Shown here piece after piece: positions 1 through 4,878 of a stretch of DNA of 7,321 bases. This DNA comes from Bacteroidales bacterium UBA3290 (lineage in GTDB: Bacteria; Bacteroidota; Bacteroidia; Bacteroidales; UBA932): contig DETK01000004.1 in assembly GCA_002361615.1 (NCBI GenBank), positions 1 through 7,321 on the forward strand. The letters are read 5' to 3'. The translations under genes were made by a program, and so were the position numbers. The number at the start of each line of letters is the position of its first letter. The stretch's first letter is position 1. The notes under the pieces are model-generated. The model saw only the letters and a program-made list of their open reading frames with translations, was not told the DNA's origin and made no database searches.

Positions 1-500
1 ACGAAAGGCACGATGCAGTAGGAACACACGTTGTTGCAACCGCGCATGATGGAGATGAAGGCGCTTACGCCGCCCGCATCCATCCGGACCGGCGCGATGT
101 CTCCGTAAGTTTCTTCGTGCGAAAGGATCGTGTTGAGCTGCTTGCCGGAGGCCGTGACGGCTTCTACCAGACGGGGCAGGTCGCGATATGCGTCGGGGCC
201 GGCCACCAGGTCGACAGCGGGATTCTCCAGGAGTTTCTCCTTGAGACGCTGTGCCATGCAGCCCAGCACGCCCACCACCACGCCGCCACGCCGCTTCTTT
301 TCCTGACGGAATACGTCGAGGCGGCCCAGCACGCGCTGCTCCGCATTGTCCCGCACGGAGCAGGTGTTGACCAGGATCAGGTCGGCCTGGTCCAGCGTGT
401 CGCAACGGGCATAACCGGCCTTCTGCAGGATGGACAGGACCACTTCGCTGTCGTTCACATTCATCTGACAGCCGTAGGTTTCGATAAAGACTTTGTTCAT
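1..500 (-). CDS. miaB: MiaB, tRNA-2-methylthio-N6-dimethylallyladenosine synthase (N-terminal part, cut by window edge)
   Basis: This is a radical-SAM methylthiotransferase that converts i6A37 to ms2i6A37 in tRNAs reading UNN codons; it acts in the cytoplasm and carries two 4Fe-4S clusters. Reading left from the ATG at 500-498 gives 166 residues before the window ends. The N-terminal UPF0004-type domain opens with MNKVFIETYGCQMNVNDSE, and the YGCQMN signature favours MiaB over RimO or MtaB. Its three cluster cysteines are C11, C47 (NTCSVRDNA) and C81 (GCMAQR). The radical-SAM CxxxCxxC motif follows at C155, C159 and C162 (RGCNNVCSYCIVPF). The rest of the radical-SAM domain and the TRAM domain lie beyond the left edge; family members are about 440-460 residues. 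The frame is open to the edge, so truncation is by the window and not by mutation. It is divergent from the lipoprotein-SPOR-rpoN-osmC run, with a TATCTTTG promoter element upstream. Confidence 0.95.
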   Translation of the reverse strand, partial: MNKVFIETYGCQMNVNDSEVVLSILQKAGYARCDTLDQADLILVNTCSVRDNAEQRVLGRLDVFRQEKKRRGGVVVGVLGCMAQRLKEKLLENPAVDLVAGPDAYRDLPRLVEAVTASGKQLNTILSHEETYGDIAPVRMDAGGVSAFISIMRGCNNVCSYCIVPF

Positions 501-523
501 CGTTCGAAGCGCAAATTTCGTCG

Positions 524-531
524 CAAAGATA
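524..531 (-). promoter_or_regulatory. Predicted -7 promoter element (TATCTTTG) for miaB
   Basis: Read on the minus strand, the eight bases are TATCTTTG, an exact match to the Bacteroidota -7 consensus TAnnTTTG. A start about 4-7 bases downstream would leave a leader of roughly 17-20 bases before the miaB ATG at 500. I see no TTTG at the expected -33 distance, which is common for such promoters. The assignment rests on motif and position only. Confidence 0.6.
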
Positions 532-539
532 AGTTTTAT

Positions 540-547
540 TATATTTG
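540..547 (+). promoter_or_regulatory. Predicted -7 promoter element (TATATTTG) for the lipoprotein-SPOR-rpoN-osmC operon
   Basis: TATATTTG matches TAnnTTTG and lies 27 bases before the ATG at 575, predicting a leader of about 20 bases. A TTTC at 516-519, 20 bases upstream of the element, is one mismatch from the TTTG -33 box and sits at a plausible spacing. The leader before the ATG is A-rich (gaaaaagaaaaagc), as is usual where Shine-Dalgarno pairing is not used. The element is offset by only eight bases from the divergent miaB element, so the two promoters probably compete for polymerase. Confidence 0.6.
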
Positions 548-574
548 TATGATATTTGCTGAAAAAGAAAAAGC

Positions 575-1066
575 ATGAAACGACTCCTCGTCCTATTCTC
601 TGCAGTCCTGCTGCTGGCTGCCTGCCACAACGAGTCCCGCGACCCGGTGATCAAGGGCTACCGTCTCCAGCAGTTGAGCGGGCTGAGCCTGGGCATCGAC
701 GGCGTGACGGCCGACATGACCCTCGACCTCGACGTGGAGAACCCCTCTTCCGCACGCTATACCCTCGAAGCCCTTCAGGCCACGCTCTATCGCCTCAATG
801 AAACGAGCCGCTTCGCCGAAGTGGCGATGAACGGAACCGCCGCCATCGAGCCCCGCAGCGTCGATACCGTGCAGATCCCCCTCAACGTCCGGCTGCTCCG
901 CCCGCTTGCCCTGCTGACCGGCGATTTCGAAGGTTTCGACCTCTCGCAGTTCTGCGCCGACGTGGATCTGACCATCCGCAAGGGCGGACTGAAGAAACGC
1001 ATCCAGAAAGAGCGCGTGCCCCTGTCCGCACTCGAAAAACTGCTCGCAACCCCTGAAAACCCGTAG
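575..1066 (+). CDS. Small lipoprotein with a possible LEA14/WHy-like domain
   Basis: This is a 163-residue predicted lipoprotein of unknown role. Residues 1-16 form a type II signal peptide (MKRLL plus a hydrophobic run), ending in the lipobox LAAC with the lipidated cysteine at C17. There is no obvious inner-membrane retention signal, so a location on the periplasmic face of an envelope membrane is inferred. The mature part alternates short beta-like stretches, including DMTLDLDVENPSS (residues 48-60), then IEPRSVDTVQIPLNVRL. This 'VENP ... IPL' pattern resembles LEA14/WHy-type beta-sandwich domains found in many bacterial lipoproteins; that is recognition by eye, not a search result. The C-terminus is basic (RKGGLKKRIQKER). 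The start at 575 puts the signal peptide at the very N-terminus. It is first of four genes and ends 4 bases before the SPOR gene, which suggests a shared envelope role. Confidence 0.8.
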   Translation: MKRLLVLFSAVLLLAACHNESRDPVIKGYRLQQLSGLSLGIDGVTADMTLDLDVENPSSARYTLEALQATLYRLNETSRFAEVAMNGTAAIEPRSVDTVQIPLNVRLLRPLALLTGDFEGFDLSQFCADVDLTIRKGGLKKRIQKERVPLSALEKLLATPENP

Positions 1067-1070
1067 CAAG

Positions 1071-1538
1071 ATGAAAACTACCCGACTCCTCATATTTCTG
1101 ACCGCCCTGCTCCTTGCGGTGGGCGCCCGCGCCCAATCGTCCGTCGACAGCACCCTGCTGGGCGTCGATGTCTTCTCGCTGATCAATGAGAAGGGCAGCG
1201 GCTCGGTCACGGTCAACCAGTCGATCGAGATCCGCAATGCGCTCTCGCGGCACATCACCGCGAACAGCAGCACCAAGATGCAGGGCTACCGCGTCCGCAT
1301 CTTCTTCGACAGCGACCGCACCGCCCGCGCCAAGTCGGAGGCCATCGCGGCCGGCTTCTCGGAGCGCTATCCCGGCGTAAAAGTGTACCGCAAGCACGAA
1401 AGTCCTTACTTCAAAGTCACCGTCGGCGACTTCCGGACAAGGGCCGATGCCCAGCGATTCGCCAGCAAGCTTTCCAACAGCGGCATCTACCCCTACGTGT
1501 TCGTGGTCAAGGAACAAATCAACTATCCCGGCTTCTGA
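1071..1538 (+). CDS. Secreted SPOR-domain protein
   Basis: This is a 155-residue exported protein. Residues 1-21 are a classical signal peptide with cleavage predicted after A19-R-A21, leaving Q22 as the mature N-terminus. There is no lipobox, so it should be a soluble periplasmic protein. A linker (about 22-70) precedes a SPOR domain at about 71-148: GYRVRIFFDSDRTARAKSEA opens it, the central strand is SPYFKVTVGDF, and FRTRADAQRFASKLS with PYVFVVKE completes the beta-alpha-beta repeat. SPOR domains bind glycan strands lacking stem peptides at sites of septal peptidoglycan remodelling, so a cell-wall or division-linked role is inferred for this one. It overlaps neither neighbour: 4 bases from the lipoprotein stop and a single base before the rpoN ATG, arguing for translational coupling. 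Confidence 0.88.
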   Translation: MKTTRLLIFLTALLLAVGARAQSSVDSTLLGVDVFSLINEKGSGSVTVNQSIEIRNALSRHITANSSTKMQGYRVRIFFDSDRTARAKSEAIAAGFSERYPGVKVYRKHESPYFKVTVGDFRTRADAQRFASKLSNSGIYPYVFVVKEQINYPGF

Positions 1539-1539
1539 G

Positions 1540-2946
1540 ATGCTCAAGCAGACCCAACAACTCAAACAGACCCAGAAGCTCTCACCGCTTCAGATCCAGA
1601 CCATCAAGCTGATCGAGCTGCCCGCCCCCGAACTGGAGCAGCGGATCCAGAAGGAGCTGGAAGAGAACCCGGTGCTTGAGGAGGTCGCGGACGATTCGCC
1701 CGAAAGCCAGGAGAATAAAAACGTCTCCCTGAGCGAGTACAGCGGAAGCGATCCCACCCCCTCCTACAAACTCTACGTAAACAACCAGGGCAAGGACCTC
1801 AAGCCCCAATACAATACCTTCTCCGTCCAGGAGAGTTTCCACCAGAACCTCGAAGCCCAGCTGGGTTACTGCAAACTCGACGACCGGCGCCGCCAGATCG
1901 CCTCGTTCATCATCGGCATGATTGACGACGACGGCTATCTGCGCCGCGACCTGGAGTCGCTCACCGACGACATCTCCTTCCGCCTCGGCATCGAGACCGA
2001 CGTGGAGGAAGTCGAAGACCTGCTCCACATGATCCAGGAATTCGACCCCGTGGGTGTGGGAGCCCGCGACCTCAGGGAATGCCTGCTCCTCCAGCTCGAC
2101 GCCAAGAGGCAGACGCCCACCGTCCAGCTCGCTGCCAGGATCCTGCGCGACCATTTCGTCGAATTCACGAAGAAGCACTACAGCAAGATCACCAGCCGCC
2201 TGGGTATCACGGAAGACGAGCTCAAGGAAGCCATCGCCGAAATCGTGCGCCTCAACCCCCGTCCCGGCGGCCAGATCGACGACTCCTACACCGAGCAGGT
2301 GCAGCAGGTGGTCCCCGATTTCCTGGTCGAGCTCAAAGAGGGCGAACCGGTCATGTCAATGCCGCGTTTCTCCGTCCCCGAGCTGAAAGTCAACAAGAAA
2401 TATGCGGACGTGCTGATGGAGGCCGCCAACAGCGCCACGCGCGAGAAGAAAGAGGCCGCCACCTTCGTCAAGCAGAAGCTCGACTCGGCCAAATGGTTCA
2501 TCGAAGCCATCAAGCAGCGGCACAACACGCTCCAGAACACGATGAACGCCATCATCGAGTACCAGCACGACTTCTTCATCGACGGCGACGAAACCCAGCT
2601 CAAACCGATGGTGCTGCGCAACATCGCCGAGAAGACGGGCCTCGACATCTCGACCATCTCCCGCGTCGTCAACTGCAAGTACGTCCAGACCCATTTCGGC
2701 ATCTATCCCCTGAAATACTTCTTCTCCGAAGGTCTGGTCACGAACGATGGCGAGGAGGTCTCCACCCGCGAGATCAAGACCATCCTGACCACCAGCATCG
2801 AAGAGGAAGACAAGCGCAAGCCGCTCACCGATGAGGAGCTGGTGACCGTACTGAGCGAGAAAGGCTACAAAGTGGCCCGGCGTACCGTGGCCAAGTACCG
2901 CGAACAGCTCAACATCCCCATCGCACGCCTGCGCAAGGAACTTTAA
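1540..2946 (+). CDS. rpoN: RNA polymerase sigma-54 factor (RpoN)
   Basis: sigma-54 directs RNA polymerase to -24/-12 promoters and needs an AAA+ activator to open them. The protein is 468 residues, normal for the family. The Q/L-rich activator-interacting region is at 1-48 (LSPLQIQTIKLIELP, then ELEQRIQKELEENPVLEE). An acidic, low-complexity linker covers about 49-90. The core-binding domain follows, with the family signature FDPVGVGARDLRECLLLQL at 168-186 and LNPRPGG at 239-244 and just before. A helix-turn-helix is at about 360-385 (NIAEKTGLDISTISRVV), and the RpoN box ARRTVAKYRE is intact at 446-455. An upstream in-frame ATG at 1447 lies inside the SPOR gene and would add 31 unrelated residues; the ATG at 1540 gives the canonical N-terminus. 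The stop-to-start junction is TGAGATG, suggesting coupling to the SPOR gene. No sigma-54 activator is visible here. Confidence 0.97.
   Translation: MLKQTQQLKQTQKLSPLQIQTIKLIELPAPELEQRIQKELEENPVLEEVADDSPESQENKNVSLSEYSGSDPTPSYKLYVNNQGKDLKPQYNTFSVQESFHQNLEAQLGYCKLDDRRRQIASFIIGMIDDDGYLRRDLESLTDDISFRLGIETDVEEVEDLLHMIQEFDPVGVGARDLRECLLLQLDAKRQTPTVQLAARILRDHFVEFTKKHYSKITSRLGITEDELKEAIAEIVRLNPRPGGQIDDSYTEQVQQVVPDFLVELKEGEPVMSMPRFSVPELKVNKKYADVLMEAANSATREKKEAATFVKQKLDSAKWFIEAIKQRHNTLQNTMNAIIEYQHDFFIDGDETQLKPMVLRNIAEKTGLDISTISRVVNCKYVQTHFGIYPLKYFFSEGLVTNDGEEVSTREIKTILTTSIEEEDKRKPLTDEELVTVLSEKGYKVARRTVAKYREQLNIPIARLRKEL
1543..1578 (+). repeat. Tandem 18-base imperfect repeat in the start of rpoN (LKQTQQ / LKQTQK)
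   Basis: Codons 2-7 and 8-13 of rpoN form two adjacent 18-base units, 1543-1560 and 1561-1578, identical at 14 of 18 positions. They encode LKQTQQ and LKQTQK. The repeat is in frame and lies in the glutamine- and leucine-rich region I that contacts activator and core polymerase, so it probably reflects a duplicated amphipathic segment and not a mobile sequence. Confidence 0.7.
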
Positions 2947-2960
2947 GACATCACCCCGAT

Positions 2961-3368
2961 ATGACCAAAATGAAAACCACCTACCTGGGTTCGCTCCGGT
3001 GCGAAGCAGAGCACCTCGACTCAGGCAGCAAGATCCAGACCGTGGCTCCCAAGGACAACAACGGCGACGGCTCCCTCTTTTCCCCTACCGACCTTTTCGC
3101 AACCTCTCTGGGCTGCTGCATGCTGACCATCATCGGCATGACCGCCCGCACCTACGGCTTTTCCATCGACGGAACGACCATCACCACCGAAAAGGTGATG
3201 GCAGCCAACCCCCGGCGCGTAGCGGAACTGCACCTGGACATCCAGCTGCCCGAAGGCAGCCACTACTCCGACAAGGAGAAAAAGCTCATCGAGAACGCAG
3301 CGAAGACCTGTCCGGTGGCCAACAGCCTGCATCCGGACATCAAGAAGGTCATCGAATTCCACTGGTAA
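2961..3368 (+). CDS. OsmC/Ohr-family protein
   Basis: This is a 135-residue cytoplasmic protein of the OsmC/Ohr superfamily, whose characterised members reduce organic hydroperoxides with a pair of reactive cysteines as homodimers. The first conserved cysteine lies in the SPTDLFATSLGCCMLTI segment. By alignment by eye with the usual ALGSC motif, C53 is the reactive residue, preceded by an extra C52. The second is C117 in KTCPVANSLHPDIK. Both catalytic positions are therefore present. The N-terminal strand SLRCEAEHLDSGSKIQT and the acidic glycine-rich NNGDGSLFSP turn are also family-like. Two starts are possible, ATG at 2961 and ATG at 2970; the first is chosen because it gives the shorter gap (14 bases) to rpoN, but the second cannot be excluded. 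Whether it acts on organic peroxides or is of the YhfA-like subgroup with unknown substrate cannot be decided. It is the last gene of the plus-strand run. Confidence 0.9.
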   Translation: MTKMKTTYLGSLRCEAEHLDSGSKIQTVAPKDNNGDGSLFSPTDLFATSLGCCMLTIIGMTARTYGFSIDGTTITTEKVMAANPRRVAELHLDIQLPEGSHYSDKEKKLIENAAKTCPVANSLHPDIKKVIEFHW

Positions 3369-4844
3369 TCACTCGACCGTCCACTCGCAGCCGTCCTTGG
3401 TGTCCTTGATCTGGACGCCGAGGGCCTTGAGTTGGTCGCGGATGTGGTCGCTGGTGGCCCAGTCTTTGGCAGCCTTAGCCTTCGCGCGGACATCCACGAT
3501 CATGCCGATCAGACCGTCGACCAGCTTCCCGGAAGCTGCGTCGGCGGTTTCTTCCTGCAGGCCCAGAACGTCGGTCAGGACATCGGAGAACAGCGACGCG
3601 AGCGTGTCGCGGTCGGCAGGATTGATCGCAAGCGACTTGTCCTTCACGCTGTTGACGATGCGCACGGCGTCGAAAAGCACGGACAGGGCGATGGGCGTAT
3701 TGAGGTCGTCGCAAAGGGCCTCATAGACGCGGTCGGTCAGGGTGGCCACTTCCTCGTTGGCAGGGGCTTTCGCATCGGTGGGGAGCGATTTCACGTCCTT
3801 GGCGGCCTGCATCATCCGGCGGAGGCCCTTCTCGGCTGCCTGGAGCGCTTCATTGCTGAAATCCAGCGGGCTGCGGTAATGAGCCTGGAGGATGAAGAAA
3901 CGGACGGTCATCGGGCTGTAAGCCTGGTCGAGCACGTCGTTCTTCCCGGTGAACAGTTCCTCGAGCGTGATGAAGTTGCCCAGGGACTTGCCCATCTTCT
4001 GGCCCTTGATGGTAATCATGTTGTTGTGCATCCAGTAGTGGACGCCGCCCTGGCCGCGGGAAGCCGTATTCTGCGCCAGCTCGCACTCGTGATGCGGGAA
4101 CATCAGGTCCATGCCGCCACCGTGGATGTCGAACACCTCGCCGAGATACTTCTCGCTCATGGCCGAGCATTCCAGGTGCCAGCCCGGGAAGCCTTCGCTC
4201 CAGGGCGAGGGCCAGTGCATGATGTGCTCGGGCGAAGCCTTTTTCCAGAGGGCGAAGTCGAGCGGCGAGCGCTTGTCGTCCTGGCCGTCGAGATTGCGGG
4301 TCCCTTCGCGGGTATCTTCCAGGTTGCGGCCGGAGAGGATGCCGTAGTGGTGCTTTTCATCGTACTTGGCCACGTCGAAGTAGATGGAGCCGTTGCTCTC
4401 GTAGGCGTAGCCGGCATCGAGGATCTTCTTCACCAGGGCGATCTGTTCGATGATGTGGCCGGAGGCACGCGGTTCGATGGAGGGCGGAAGGACGCCCAGC
4501 ATCCGCATCGCCTCGTGGTAACGCAGCGTATAGGTCTGTACGACTTCCATGGGCTCGAGCTGCTCGAGACGCGCCTTCTTGGCGATCTTGTCCTCTCCCG
4601 TGTCGGCATCGTTCTCCAAGTGTCCCACATCCGTGATGTTGCGGACATAGCGGACCTTGTAGCCCAGCTTACGGAACAGGCGGAAGAGCACGTCGTAGGT
4701 GATGCCCGGACGGGCGTGGCCCAGATGGGCGTCGCCATAGACGGTCGGACCGCAGACATACATCCCCACCATTCCGGGATGCACGGGTTTGAAGAGTTCC
4801 TTGCGGTGTGTCAGCGTATTGTAGATATAGAAATCGCGCGCCAT
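3369..4844 (-). CDS. cysS: Cysteine--tRNA ligase (CysS)
   Basis: This class I aminoacyl-tRNA synthetase charges tRNA-Cys in the cytoplasm and is essential in most bacteria. At 491 residues it is slightly longer than E. coli CysS (461). The N-terminus IYNTLTHRKELFKP leads into MYVCGPTVYGDAHLGHARPG, which carries zinc ligand C31 and the HIGH motif H40-L-G-H43. The other zinc ligands expected from E. coli spacing are C226 (WHLECSAM), H251 and E255 (FPHHECE). The KMSKS loop is KMGKS at 283-287, followed by LGN. A DALR-type helical domain and the C-terminal anticodon-binding region fill about 340-491, ending GCEWTVE. Relative to E. coli there are about 14 extra residues between C31 and C226. The ATG at 4844 is preceded by an A-rich leader. 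The gene follows dcp by 31 bases and has its own candidate promoter there. Its TGA stop abuts the osmC stop with no base between. Confidence 0.97.
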   Translation of the reverse strand: MARDFYIYNTLTHRKELFKPVHPGMVGMYVCGPTVYGDAHLGHARPGITYDVLFRLFRKLGYKVRYVRNITDVGHLENDADTGEDKIAKKARLEQLEPMEVVQTYTLRYHEAMRMLGVLPPSIEPRASGHIIEQIALVKKILDAGYAYESNGSIYFDVAKYDEKHHYGILSGRNLEDTREGTRNLDGQDDKRSPLDFALWKKASPEHIMHWPSPWSEGFPGWHLECSAMSEKYLGEVFDIHGGGMDLMFPHHECELAQNTASRGQGGVHYWMHNNMITIKGQKMGKSLGNFITLEELFTGKNDVLDQAYSPMTVRFFILQAHYRSPLDFSNEALQAAEKGLRRMMQAAKDVKSLPTDAKAPANEEVATLTDRVYEALCDDLNTPIALSVLFDAVRIVNSVKDKSLAINPADRDTLASLFSDVLTDVLGLQEETADAASGKLVDGLIGMIVDVRAKAKAAKDWATSDHIRDQLKALGVQIKDTKDGCEWTVE

Positions 4845-4870
4845 GTTTCAGTCGTTTTTCGTTGAGGAGG

Positions 4871-4878
4871 CAAATTTA
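4871..4878 (-). promoter_or_regulatory. Predicted -7 promoter element (TAAATTTG) for cysS, overlapping the dcp stop codon
   Basis: On the minus strand these bases read TAAATTTG, matching TAnnTTTG; its first three bases are the TAA stop of dcp. A start 4-7 bases further on would give a leader of about 20-23 bases before the cysS ATG at 4844. No -33 TTTG is seen at the right spacing, and the element is AT-rich enough to arise by chance, so confidence is moderate. If real, cysS can be expressed independently of dcp. Confidence 0.5.

Noticed and set aside
7..20. A GGCAC-containing segment considered as a sigma-54 -24/-12 promoter
   Set aside because: The spacing between GGCAC and the following GC is too short for a -24/-12 pair and it lies inside miaB. 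No convincing sigma-54 promoter was seen anywhere in the window.
117..578. A 153-codon plus-strand frame opposite miaB, running into the intergenic region
   Set aside because: It is the shadow of the miaB coding region, whose own frame is open to the window edge and shows all six cluster cysteines. The frame spans the divergent promoter region and has no motif.
1447..1539. Upstream in-frame ATG that would extend RpoN by 31 residues
   Set aside because: The extension lies wholly inside the SPOR gene, has no sigma-54 similarity, and the family N-terminus begins at the ATG at 1540.
593..2178. Long minus-strand open frames (593-1276, 882-1565, 1582-2178) opposite the lipoprotein, SPOR and rpoN genes
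   Set aside because: Each is in mirror register with the gene beneath it (lipoprotein, SPOR and rpoN respectively) and follows from the lack of TTA, CTA and TCA codons. The plus-strand proteins have signal peptides and known domains.
3432..4865. A 477-codon open frame on the plus strand covering almost all of cysS
   Set aside because: It is in exact codon register with cysS on the opposite strand. Stops in that register need sense codons TTA, CTA or TCA, which this GC-rich gene avoids. The translation has no recognisable motif, while the cysS frame has HIGH, KMGKS and zinc ligands.
4864..4870. GAGGAGG on the plus strand (CCTCCTC in the cysS leader), resembling Shine-Dalgarno or anti-Shine-Dalgarno sequence
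   Set aside because: No plus-strand gene starts after it, and in the cysS leader it has the wrong polarity for ribosome binding. It is most likely chance.
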